DNA of 38,082 nt. Origin: Sphingobacterium litopenaei (GTDB taxonomy: Bacteria > Bacteroidota > Bacteroidia > Sphingobacteriales > Sphingobacteriaceae). The stretch lies in the NCBI RefSeq assembly GCF_014692495.1, contig NZ_JACOIJ010000033.1:1-38082 (forward strand). The letters run 5' to 3'. Under the pieces are notes generated by a model. That model made no database searches, was not told where the DNA came from, and saw only the letters and a program-made list of their open reading frames with translations. Shown here piece by piece: positions 16,170 through 23,578 of this stretch. How positions within the stretch are numbered: position 1 is the stretch's first letter; every line of letters begins with the position of its first letter. The translations under genes and the position numbers were made by a program.

Positions 16170-16969
16170 TATACGATTGCTTTTTCTTCTTTATTATGTT
16201 CTACCAATCCGTTCTTTTGTAAAATCTCACGAGCTAAATTCAAATAGTTAATTGCACCTTTACATGAAGCATCGTGCATAATTACCGAAATACCAAAACT
16301 TGGAGCTTCACTTAGACGTGTATTACGTTGGATAATTGTTTCGAATACCAGATCAGTAAAGTGCGTACGAACTTCTTCAACTACTTGATTTGACAAACGT
16401 AGACGCACATCATACATCGTCAACAAGATACCTTCAATCTCTAAATTCGTATTTAATCTATTTTGAACGATTTTAATCGTATTCAATAATTTACCCAAAC
16501 CTTCTAAGGCGAAATACTCACATTGTACCGGAATGATTACGGAATCCGAAGCTGTTAAAGCATTAATGGTAATTAAACCCAATGATGGTGAACAATCGAT
16601 TATAATGAAGTCATAATCATCTTTTATCTCATCCAACATTTTTTTCATTTTGTACTCACGCTCATTCAAATTGATCATCTCAATCTCCGCCCCTACCAAA
16701 TCAATATGTGCTGGCAATAAGTCCAAATGAGGTGTATCGGTAGCTTTGATAGCATCACGCGGGTTCAAATCATTCACCAAACACTCGTACACACTCGCTT
16801 TTATACCACGAGGATCAAAACCAATACCCGAAGTAGAGTTTGCTTGTGGATCTGCATCCACCAACAAAGTTTTATATTCTAAAACTGCCAAACTTGCGGC
16901 TAAGTTGATTGATGTTGTTGTTTTCCCTACACCGCCCTTTTGATTTGCTATTGCAATTATTTTTCCCAT
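16169..16969 (-). CDS. parA: Chromosome-partitioning ATPase ParA (Soj)
   Basis: A 266-aa deviant-Walker ParA ATPase. Walker A KGGVGKTTTS is at 10-19 with the signature Lys, Walker A' is LLVDADPQANST, and Walker B is FIIIDCSPSLG. There is no N-terminal HTH, so it is a chromosomal Soj-type protein rather than a plasmid ParA type Ia. It forms dynamic nucleoid-bound dimers that move ParB-parS complexes. It is first in the five-gene run; an inverted repeat lies 16 bp upstream. Confidence 0.97.
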   Translation of the reverse strand: MGKIIAIANQKGGVGKTTTSINLAASLAVLEYKTLLVDADPQANSTSGIGFDPRGIKASVYECLVNDLNPRDAIKATDTPHLDLLPAHIDLVGAEIEMINLNEREYKMKKMLDEIKDDYDFIIIDCSPSLGLITINALTASDSVIIPVQCEYFALEGLGKLLNTIKIVQNRLNTNLEIEGILLTMYDVRLRLSNQVVEEVRTHFTDLVFETIIQRNTRLSEAPSFGISVIMHDASCKGAINYLNLAREILQKNGLVEHNKEEKAIV

Positions 16970-16984
16970 GAGATACCGAACCTT

Positions 16985-17008
16985 TACAATTTTGTGTTAT
17001 CAATTGTA
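16985..17008. promoter_or_regulatory. Inverted repeat upstream of parA (operator or leader hairpin candidate)
   Basis: TACAATT (16985-16991) and AATTGTA (17002-17008) are perfect seven-base arms separated by ten bases. The repeat sits 16 bp upstream of the parA start codon. It could be an operator or an mRNA leader hairpin. Only the symmetry is seen. Confidence 0.35.
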
Positions 17009-17069
17009 GTTCTCGCATAAAATTAACATTTACCGCATGTACTAAATACTTAAATGATGTTAAATTTAC

Positions 17070-17077
17070 TATTTTTG
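17070..17077 (+). promoter_or_regulatory. -7-like element upstream of the FMN reductase gene
   Basis: TATTTTTG matches TAnnTTTG, about 97 bp before the start at 17175. No -33 TTTG is visible at the right spacing, so this is weak. Confidence 0.3.
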
Positions 17078-17174
17078 AGAACTCCTGATACTATTACTCA
17101 GGATGCTAAGATACAAAAAATTGACATACGATTAGACAAATCGTGCATCGATTACGATAAGTTGCAACATCACA

Positions 17175-17696
17175 ATGAATTTAATTATATCGGGCACAAA
17201 TAGGCTGGGTAGTAACTCTTTAAAAGTAGCTAACTACTACAAAGCAGAATTAAACCGCAAAAGCGAGCAATGGGAAATATTCTCCTTGGAGGATTTACCA
17301 CATGATATTTTATTCACTGATTTGTACGGAAAACGATCTGAAGCCTTTTCTGCTATACAAGCTAAAGTTTCCGCAGCGCAAAAATTCATTTTCATCATCC
17401 CAGAGTACAATGGAAGCTATCCTGGTGTATTAAAAATATTTATTGATGCTTGTGCATATCCTTCTTCTTTCGCTAATAAAAAAGCGGCCTTAGTGGGTGT
17501 TTCTACTGGAAAATATGGAAATATTCGTGGCGTCGACCATTTTACAGGCGTATGCAATTATGTCCGCATGCATGTACTTCCATTAAAGATACATGTTCCA
17601 CACATTCAAAATGAACTAGATCCATCTGGATGCTTTGTAGACCCTATTACACTAAAGTTTATTGATGAGCAAATTGAGGAGATTTTGAGATTTTAA
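17175..17696 (+). CDS. NAD(P)H-dependent FMN reductase (flavodoxin-like fold)
   Basis: A 173-aa single-domain flavoprotein of the FMN_red/NADPH-dependent quinone-azoreductase family. The phosphate-binding loop is SGTNRLGSNS (6-15), and the conserved flavin-contacting segment is PEYNGSYPGVLK (76-87). These cytoplasmic enzymes reduce FMN, quinones or azo compounds. It stands alone, divergent from parA. Its convergent neighbours are the three tRNA genes. The physiological substrate cannot be named from sequence. Confidence 0.88.
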   Translation: MNLIISGTNRLGSNSLKVANYYKAELNRKSEQWEIFSLEDLPHDILFTDLYGKRSEAFSAIQAKVSAAQKFIFIIPEYNGSYPGVLKIFIDACAYPSSFANKKAALVGVSTGKYGNIRGVDHFTGVCNYVRMHVLPLKIHVPHIQNELDPSGCFVDPITLKFIDEQIEEILRF

Positions 17697-17812
17697 TTCC
17701 AAAAAAATTAGAACAAACAATTTTCACTTTATCATAAACAGCTCATCTACATAGTAGCTATCCAAAAAATTTGAATACAAGATATAGACGGTAAACATTT
17801 CATAAATTGGCC

Positions 17813-17844
17813 ATAAAAAAAAGCACCAATTTCTTGATGCTTTT
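17813..17844 (-). terminator. Terminator of the tRNA-Val operon
   Basis: On the minus strand AAGCATCAA, loop GAAA and TTGGTGCTT form a nine-pair stem (one G-U) followed by a run of eight T. The plus-strand side ends in TTTTCATTT, so weak termination of the FMN reductase transcript is also possible. Confidence 0.8.
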
Positions 17845-17855
17845 CATTTGTGATG

Positions 17856-17930
17856 TGGAGGCTACTGGATTCGAACCAGTGACCCTCTGCTTGTAAGGCA
17901 GATGCTCTGAACCAGCTGAGCTAAGCCTCC
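17856..17930 (-). tRNA. tRNA-Val(TAC), third of three, no encoded CCA
   Basis: A 75-nt cloverleaf: acceptor GGAGGCT/AGCCTCC, D arm GCTC/GAGC, anticodon stem TCTGC/GCAGA with loop CTTACAA (anticodon TAC), and T arm ACTGG/CCAGT with TTCGAAT. The body is identical to the copy at 18031-18105. After the discriminator A the DNA reads CAT, so CCA must be added after transcription. Confidence 0.95.
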
Positions 17931-17939
17931 TAGAATGAT

Positions 17940-18017
17940 TGGTGGAGAATACTGGATTCGAACCAGTGACCCTCTGCTTGTAAGGCAGATGCTCTGAACC
18001 AGCTGAGCTAATTCTCC
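17940..18017 (-). tRNA. tRNA-Val(TAC), second of three, CCA encoded
   Basis: The same body and anticodon TAC as its neighbours, but the acceptor stem is GGAGAAT/ATTCTCC. Two adjacent pairs differ in a compensatory way from the flanking copies. The 3' CCA is encoded (17940-17942). It is separated from its neighbours by spacers of only nine and ten bases. Confidence 0.95.
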
Positions 18018-18027
18018 GTAGAATGTT

Positions 18028-18105
18028 TGGTGGAGGCTACTGGATTCGAACCAGTGACCCTCTGCTTGTAAGGCAGATGCTCTGAACCAGCTGAGCTAAG
18101 CCTCC
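18028..18105 (-). tRNA. tRNA-Val(TAC), first of three, CCA encoded
   Basis: The first transcribed copy, with acceptor GGAGGCT/AGCCTCC and anticodon loop CTTACAA (TAC, reading GUA and related Val codons). The 3' CCA is encoded at 18028-18030. A Bacteroidota-type promoter lies about 50 bp upstream. Confidence 0.95.
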
Positions 18106-18158
18106 AAACATTTTTTTATTCTTTTTCAGAACGAGCAACCTTATCCTGATTGCGTGTG

Positions 18159-18188
18159 CAAATATAGCCCTAATTTTTAAGTTTCAAA
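18159..18188 (-). promoter_or_regulatory. Promoter of the tRNA-Val operon
   Basis: On the minus strand, TTTG (18188-18185) and TATATTTG (18166-18159) are separated by 18 bp, followed by C. This is a near-ideal Bacteroidota promoter, 53 bp before the first tRNA. Confidence 0.65.
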
Positions 18189-18250
18189 ATGTTTTTGCAA
18201 CTTTTTTACTGTCTTAAAGTGTAATTTCCTAATAAAAAGATAGATAAATT

Positions 18251-20236
18251 TTAGTCATAAAATTTCCAAGAAGCACCAAATCTAAAGTTTGCTGGATTCA
18301 TAGGATAACGACGAACTGTATAATATCCTTTTGGATACAAATATTGATTGGTAAAATTATTACTGATAAATAAATTTACACGCTTAATATTCATTGTTGC
18401 CCAAAAATCAACTATAGGATATGTAGAAAATTCTAAGCTTGTATTCGTATTATAAAACTGTCCTGTGTTGATCGAGTAAGAAGGAGTTACGAATGGCGTA
18501 TTGAAACGGACATCCGTACCTATACGTAAATTCAACACATCAAACCATCTAGCATCATAGTAGAAACTATGCCAAGTATATAATTCCGGAGTAGCAATGA
18601 TATTCATGGCATCTGACTTTTGATAGACTACACGGTTATCCAAATGGAACTTTCCAAACTTGAAATTTTGCTCCACAGTAGCTTTTATAAAATTCAAATT
18701 ACCATATTGAGCGGCTTCAATCACCTTATCCAGTCTGCCATCATCATTAGGATTATCTACCTCCTTGAAATAGGTGTAATTGTTAATTAAGAAGTATTCT
18801 ACACGTCCCTTAAATCCTAATTTAGGGTTGCTGTACATGAAAGATAAATTCTGTGTTTTGGTTTTATCTAAATTATTGTTCCATTGATGATAGGTATAAT
18901 TCATACGGTTGAATACCATTTCGGGAGATTTATTTTGGGAATAAGCTCCTAATGAAATCTTCCCCACCTTTTCACCTATCAAAATATCAGCTTTCGCCTC
19001 ATACAAATAATCACCAAAATTGTGCCCCACTACGATTTGATTCACACCCAAATTAAAATTAATGCGATCAGAAAATTTATAACTCAAATCTCCCTTTACA
19101 GAGGAATTTTGATAAAAATCTGTGGAAATACTATCTGCATACCAAATCAAATCGTTTTGAAAACCTAGATTTAATTTAGCCTCATTTTTCAAAACTGATT
19201 TAGGACGTAAATAAAATGCATAGGTAAATTCATTTGAAATCGTAGTTACCTTAGTGGTATCGTGCACTTCTTTAAAATTTCCAAATGGAAAAGCACTGTA
19301 TGTATCATCCTCATTTTTATAAAACACAAATCGTTGTTGACGAATATGAGTATTGTGCGCAATAGCGTTAGTAGGATGAATTTCCATTTCGGGCTGATCT
19401 TTATTAACCGTATCCAATCGACCTATATAATAGGATTGGCGCAGGAAAAAGCTATTATCATTCCACTTATTATAAGGTCGAGTCTGGCGTTGACCACGCA
19501 AGCGAGTACCTACCGAATACCAAGAACTTACTTTAGGATCTCTAAATACGGTATCATTTAATACAGACCCATTTTCAGGAGCGTCCAATTTATTGAAAGT
19601 CATATTAGCAATCATATTATAACGTTTGCTTGGTGACTCATACCAAGTATTCACTGAACCTTTCCTGTCGTTGTAATCTTGATTATAAAAATATCCATCC
19701 GTATTAGTCGCATGATAATCTACACCTATATTCCAGTTTGGATTTATATTTTGGGTAAGTTTTGCTTTGAACACTTGATCTGCAAAAAAGAATCCTACAG
19801 CATACAATTCCGAATAACGCGCTCTTGCACGGTAATACTGTACAGAATCGGAAGTCAATAGATAACGTTCTAAAGCATGAAAACCAGGCTGAAAACCAAT
19901 CTTCTTACTGGGCTGAAAAAGTAAATCTCGTGTTGCCAACCCGTACGAGCCGAGATTTATACTTGGATTCCAAGGAAGGTTCTGTTTATTGTAATATTGG
20001 AAATTGTAGTGTGTAGTATCTATTTGTTGGGTATAAGTCGCATATTTCAACATATTCAATGTAGCATAACGCACATATTTTGCTGAAAAGACCACAGAAT
20101 CTTTCTTATTATCTTCTTTTGCTCGGGCAGAATCTAATGCCGAACTAAATTCATCATTGACCTGTGCTTGGACGGCAAAAGTTAGTGACAAGAAGAATAC
20201 TATACTTAAGAGGCTACGCAAAAAATTACTACTCAT
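18251..20236 (-). CDS. Putative outer-membrane porin (Porin_10 family)
   Basis: A 661-aa protein with a signal peptide (1-24, ending AVQA). A long body of alternating aromatic and polar strands follows, ending in ASWKFYD, as expected of an outer-membrane beta-barrel. Repeated aromatic strands and Asn/Asp/Tyr-rich turns fit the Bacteroidota putative porin family (Porin_10). It has no TonB box or plug, so diffusion rather than TonB-driven import is expected. It follows the purine nucleoside phosphorylase gene by 43 bp. A -7-like element sits in that gap, so it may also be transcribed alone. A nucleoside-uptake role is only a guess from position. Confidence 0.75.
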   Translation of the reverse strand: MSSNFLRSLLSIVFFLSLTFAVQAQVNDEFSSALDSARAKEDNKKDSVVFSAKYVRYATLNMLKYATYTQQIDTTHYNFQYYNKQNLPWNPSINLGSYGLATRDLLFQPSKKIGFQPGFHALERYLLTSDSVQYYRARARYSELYAVGFFFADQVFKAKLTQNINPNWNIGVDYHATNTDGYFYNQDYNDRKGSVNTWYESPSKRYNMIANMTFNKLDAPENGSVLNDTVFRDPKVSSWYSVGTRLRGQRQTRPYNKWNDNSFFLRQSYYIGRLDTVNKDQPEMEIHPTNAIAHNTHIRQQRFVFYKNEDDTYSAFPFGNFKEVHDTTKVTTISNEFTYAFYLRPKSVLKNEAKLNLGFQNDLIWYADSISTDFYQNSSVKGDLSYKFSDRINFNLGVNQIVVGHNFGDYLYEAKADILIGEKVGKISLGAYSQNKSPEMVFNRMNYTYHQWNNNLDKTKTQNLSFMYSNPKLGFKGRVEYFLINNYTYFKEVDNPNDDGRLDKVIEAAQYGNLNFIKATVEQNFKFGKFHLDNRVVYQKSDAMNIIATPELYTWHSFYYDARWFDVLNLRIGTDVRFNTPFVTPSYSINTGQFYNTNTSLEFSTYPIVDFWATMNIKRVNLFISNNFTNQYLYPKGYYTVRRYPMNPANFRFGASWKFYD

Positions 20237-20257
20237 CTATTACTGGAATATATTTCG

Positions 20258-20265
20258 CAAAAATA
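20258..20265 (-). promoter_or_regulatory. -7-like element upstream of the porin gene
   Basis: The minus strand reads TATTTTTG followed by C, matching TAnnTTTGY, 22 bp before the porin start. A matching -33 element at normal spacing is not evident. Confidence 0.3.
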
Positions 20266-20279
20266 AAGAAATTATGATG

Positions 20280-21095
20280 TTATTGTAGTGCAATTAACTC
20301 TTTTAACACCTGTGTCATTTTTGGCTCTACTTCTGCGGCTATTTTAACTATCTCCGAAAGAGAAACAGGCTGCAGGTCCTCATGAAAACCTTCATCCGTA
20401 ATAACAGAAATGGCAAACACAGGTAAGCCCATGTGATTGGCTACGATTACTTCAGGCACTGTACTCATTCCCACGATATCGCCCCCCATTAGTCGCATAT
20501 AACGGTATTCGGCACGTGTTTCCAGATTAGGACCAGGTGTGGACACGTAGACTACTCGATGCGCATTAACACCCAGTCTCTTTGCAATCTCTAAACCCTG
20601 TTCTTGCATCTTTTTATCATAAGGAGCGCTCATATCAGGAAAGCGAGAACCATAAGTTTCGTCATTAGGACCGCGTAATGGATTGTCAGTAAGCAAATTG
20701 ATATGATCGTCGATAATACCAATATCACCTTTTTTAATTGCAGAATTCAATGAACCAGATGCATTGGAAACGAATAGTTTCTGAATACCTAAGTCTCGCA
20801 TGACTCGCACAGGAAAAGTTACCTCCTGCATATTGTATCCCTCGTAGTAATGCAACCTTCCTTGCATAGCCACGACCTTACGACCATTCAAAATCCCAAA
20901 TATCAATTTACCTGTATGGAATTCCACTGTGGAAATAGGGAAATTAGGAATGTTGGAATACATCAATTGATAGTGTACTTCGATTTCATTGACAAGCTTT
21001 CCTAAGCCTGTACCTAATATAATACCAAATTCGGGAGTGAAATCGCCAATGCGTTGACGAATAAAGGAAACCGTGTCGTCTATTAAATGATACAT
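20280..21095 (-). CDS. Purine nucleoside phosphorylase (trimeric, inosine/guanosine type)
   Basis: A 271-aa cytoplasmic enzyme that phosphorolyses purine (deoxy)nucleosides to base and (deoxy)ribose 1-phosphate. The trimeric PNP signatures are ILGTGLGKL (26-34), the phosphate site MQGRLHYYEGY (77-87), FVSNASGSLN, and STPGPNLETRAEYR. Late Asp/Glu base-contact residues lie in SVITDEGF. Length is typical (270-290). It lies 68 bp downstream of the SSS symporter on the same strand and has its own well-formed promoter. It may therefore be independent of the upstream glycan locus. Confidence 0.93.
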   Translation of the reverse strand: MYHLIDDTVSFIRQRIGDFTPEFGIILGTGLGKLVNEIEVHYQLMYSNIPNFPISTVEFHTGKLIFGILNGRKVVAMQGRLHYYEGYNMQEVTFPVRVMRDLGIQKLFVSNASGSLNSAIKKGDIGIIDDHINLLTDNPLRGPNDETYGSRFPDMSAPYDKKMQEQGLEIAKRLGVNAHRVVYVSTPGPNLETRAEYRYMRLMGGDIVGMSTVPEVIVANHMGLPVFAISVITDEGFHEDLQPVSLSEIVKIAAEVEPKMTQVLKELIALQ

Positions 21096-21142
21096 GTGTA
21101 CAAAAAACTAATACTCAAACTTAGTGTTAATTTTTTGCACAC
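21096..21142 (-). repeat. Long inverted repeat ending at the PNP start codon
   Basis: GTGTGCAAAAAA (21142-21131, minus strand) pairs with TTTTTTGTACAC (21107-21096), twelve pairs including one G-U. Inner TAA/TTA and ACT/AGT pairs extend the stem. The 3' arm ends at the base before the ATG (21093-21095). The full hairpin can form only in transcripts reading through from the symporter gene. Confidence 0.55.
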
Positions 21143-21147
21143 ACAAA
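21116..21147 (-). promoter_or_regulatory. Promoter of the purine nucleoside phosphorylase gene
   Basis: On the minus strand, TTTG (21147-21144) and TAAGTTTG (21123-21116) are separated by 20 bp, a full match to the Bacteroidota consensus. It predicts a leader of under 20 bases before the ATG at 21095. Confidence 0.55.
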
Positions 21148-21163
21148 TCACTTATAGGCTTTA

Positions 21164-22672
21164 TTATTTAGCCGACAATTGCTTATCTGAAGCTCTTCCT
21201 GGAGAAGTAAACCACAATAATATGAACGTAATTAATCCGTTGTAAACGATCAATTCGAAACCAATTTTGTATGTAGTATGTGGCAATACATATAAGGTCA
21301 TTAACCAAATAAGAATCGGTGCCAACACGCAGATATATGGTACAAGATTGTCATTCACTTGACGTTTTGTCAAAATACCGAAGGCAAATAAACCCAATAA
21401 TGGCCCATAGGTGTAACCCGCAATTTTGAAAATTGCTGATACTACCGAGTCATCATTGATCGCATGGAATAACACAATCACAAGCAACATCACAATAGAG
21501 AATGCCATGTGTACAATGTTTCTTTGCTTCACCAATTTAGGATCATTTGGATTTTCCTTTTTATTGAAACCTAAGAAATCCACGCAGTATGATGTCGTCA
21601 GTGCAGTCAAAGCAGAATCCGTTGTCGCAAAAGTTGCAGCCGTCAAGCCCATCATAAATACGATTCCTGGTAACAATCCTAAATGTTTCAACGCAATCTC
21701 TGGGTACAAATAATCCGACTTACCCAAATCTTTCACATTGATACCATTTGCTTCAGCGTAGAAATACAACAAAGCTCCAACACACAAGAAGAACACATTG
21801 ATAACCACAAAAATGGATGTGAAAGTCATCATATTCTTTTGCGCTTCACCAATTGTTTTCATACTTAAGTTCTTTTGCATCAAATCTTGGTCAAGACCAG
21901 TCATTGCAATTGTAACAAAAGCACCACCAATAATATGTTTCCAGAAGTGTCTTGTATCACCTAAAAGATTTTCCCAAACAAAAACTTTAGAATAAGAACT
22001 ATCTTTTACTTTTTCAAATGCTTCTACTACTGTAATTCCAAGTCCATCTGCCATAAAATAGATTGACAAAATTACAGCAAGCACTAAGAATGTAGTTTGC
22101 AATGTATCTGTGATAATAATTGTTTTTAGACCACCTTTGTTGGTATATAACCAAATTAACAACAAACAGCCCGCTACGGTTACGATAAAAGGAATATTCC
22201 AAGCATCAAAAATATAGCGTTGCAATACAATAGCTACCAAATAAAGACGAAATGCTGAACCGATAGTACGTGACACTAAAAAGATCATCGCACCAGACTT
22301 GTAACTTTTATACCCTAATCTTTCTTCCAAATAGGTATAGATGGAAGTTAGATTCATACGATAATACAATGGCAATAGTACGTAAGCAATAATGATAAAG
22401 CCTAGTGCATTTCCCAAAACGAATTGGAAATAACTAAAATTATTCGCTGCTAAACCAGCCGGTGCATTACCAATATCTCCTGGAACAGAAATAAATGTAA
22501 CACCTGATAGTGCAGTACCAATCATTCCAAAAGCAACTAAATACCATTTGGAATTACGGTTAGCTACGAAAAAGGTGGAGTTATCTGCCGAGCCTTTAGA
22601 TGTAAAATGTGAAACAGCCAATAATACAGCAAAATAAACTACTAGAAATGATAATAATATTATAGGAGACAT
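21164..22672 (-). CDS. Sodium:solute symporter (SSS family), probable MurNAc transporter (MurT-like)
   Basis: A 502-aa polytopic inner-membrane protein with about thirteen hydrophobic helices. The SSS pattern includes FGMIGTALSGVTFISVPG in TM2 and the later GLTAATFATTDSALTALTT, with conserved Ser/Thr of the Na2 site. SSS proteins import sugars, amino acids and sialic or muramic-type acids with Na+. Here it starts 16 bp after murQ, the same association as the MurNAc transporter MurT of Tannerella forsythia, itself an SSS-type protein. MurNAc import is therefore the best guess. The family is certain; the substrate is inference from context. Confidence 0.88.
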   Translation of the reverse strand: MSPIILLSFLVVYFAVLLAVSHFTSKGSADNSTFFVANRNSKWYLVAFGMIGTALSGVTFISVPGDIGNAPAGLAANNFSYFQFVLGNALGFIIIAYVLLPLYYRMNLTSIYTYLEERLGYKSYKSGAMIFLVSRTIGSAFRLYLVAIVLQRYIFDAWNIPFIVTVAGCLLLIWLYTNKGGLKTIIITDTLQTTFLVLAVILSIYFMADGLGITVVEAFEKVKDSSYSKVFVWENLLGDTRHFWKHIIGGAFVTIAMTGLDQDLMQKNLSMKTIGEAQKNMMTFTSIFVVINVFFLCVGALLYFYAEANGINVKDLGKSDYLYPEIALKHLGLLPGIVFMMGLTAATFATTDSALTALTTSYCVDFLGFNKKENPNDPKLVKQRNIVHMAFSIVMLLVIVLFHAINDDSVVSAIFKIAGYTYGPLLGLFAFGILTKRQVNDNLVPYICVLAPILIWLMTLYVLPHTTYKIGFELIVYNGLITFILLWFTSPGRASDKQLSAK

Positions 22673-22688
22673 ATATAGTCTTTAATGT

Positions 22689-23504
22689 TTAGTATTGTTT
22701 TTGATTGAATGCTTCGATAGCTTGACGCACATTTCCAAACTTTTCCAACAATTCTGTTGCTAAAGTTTCTTCAGCGCCTGTTTCAGCCATAACCATGCGC
22801 ACACCACGACCTACTAATTTGTGATTTGATAATTGCATGTCTACCATTTTGTTTCCTTTCACGCGTCCCAATTGGATCATAACAGAAGTACTGATCATAT
22901 TCAACACTAATTTTTGTGCTGTACCTGATTTCATACGTGTAGAACCTGTTACAAATTCAGGACCCACAATTACCTCTACAGGATATTTTGCGATAGCCGC
23001 AATCGGTGAACCGCCATTACATACCACACAACCTGTGGCTATGCCACGTTTATTTGCCTCTTGCAAACCACCAATCACATAAGGAGTCGTACCAGAAGCT
23101 GCAATTCCTATAATAATATCGTTTTCTGTGATTACATATTCATCTAAATCTTTCCACGCTTGTTGCATATCATCTTCTGCAAACTCAACTGCTTTGCGAA
23201 TAGCGGTATCACCACCAGCAATAAGACCGATTACCCAATCAAATGGAACACCATATGTAGGTGGACATTCCGAAGCATCTAAAATACCTAAACGACCGCT
23301 CGTTCCAGCTCCTATATAAAAAATCCGACCACCTTTTTTCATTCCCGCTACTGCCACATCAACTAAAGCCTCAATCTGAGGGATTGACCGTTCCACTGCT
23401 AAAGGAACTGTTTTATCTTCTTTATTTATATTAATAAGTAACTCAAGGACAGACATTTTGTCCAAATCCTGATAATTCGAATCCTTCTCTGTTGTATTAA
23501 CCAT
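22689..23504 (-). CDS. murQ: N-acetylmuramic acid 6-phosphate etherase MurQ
   Basis: A 271-aa cytoplasmic SIS-domain lyase that cleaves the D-lactyl ether of MurNAc-6-phosphate to give GlcNAc-6-phosphate and lactate. Hallmarks are FYIGAGTSGRLGILDASECPPT, the glutamate-containing AVEFAEDD, and the signature EFVTGSTRMKSGTAQK. It is somewhat shorter than the E. coli enzyme (298 aa), mainly at the C-terminus. It is followed by the SSS symporter and preceded by the GH9-deacetylase gene. No MurNAc kinase gene is beside it, unlike the murTKQ set of Tannerella. A 74-bp gap upstream carries the ACAAAA-ACGCA motif also found before namZ. Confidence 0.95.
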   Translation of the reverse strand: MVNTTEKDSNYQDLDKMSVLELLININKEDKTVPLAVERSIPQIEALVDVAVAGMKKGGRIFYIGAGTSGRLGILDASECPPTYGVPFDWVIGLIAGGDTAIRKAVEFAEDDMQQAWKDLDEYVITENDIIIGIAASGTTPYVIGGLQEANKRGIATGCVVCNGGSPIAAIAKYPVEVIVGPEFVTGSTRMKSGTAQKLVLNMISTSVMIQLGRVKGNKMVDMQLSNHKLVGRGVRMVMAETGAEETLATELLEKFGNVRQAIEAFNQKQY

Positions 23505-23555
23505 CTAAATCGAAATCTTAATTTTATTTTAATATCGTAAATATGCGATTTTTTT

Positions 23556-23578
23556 ACAAAACACGCAAAAAAACGCAA
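23556..23578 (-). promoter_or_regulatory. Candidate regulatory motif upstream of murQ
   Basis: The plus strand reads ACAAAACACGCAAAAAAACG then CAA. It resembles two sites upstream of the NamZ-like gene (37667-37689 and 37732-37750). Similarity is seen; a regulatory role is inferred, and the A-rich background weakens it. Confidence 0.3.

Noticed and set aside
17083..17103. TCCTGA-N9-TCAGGA inverted repeat between parA and the FMN reductase gene
   Set aside because: Only six-base arms with no link to a promoter box or a known operator; expected by chance at this frequency.
17940..18105. CRISPR-like or phage attachment repeats
   Set aside because: The repeated units of about 87 bases are fully explained by three tandem tRNA-Val genes; no integrase or direct-repeat partner is seen.
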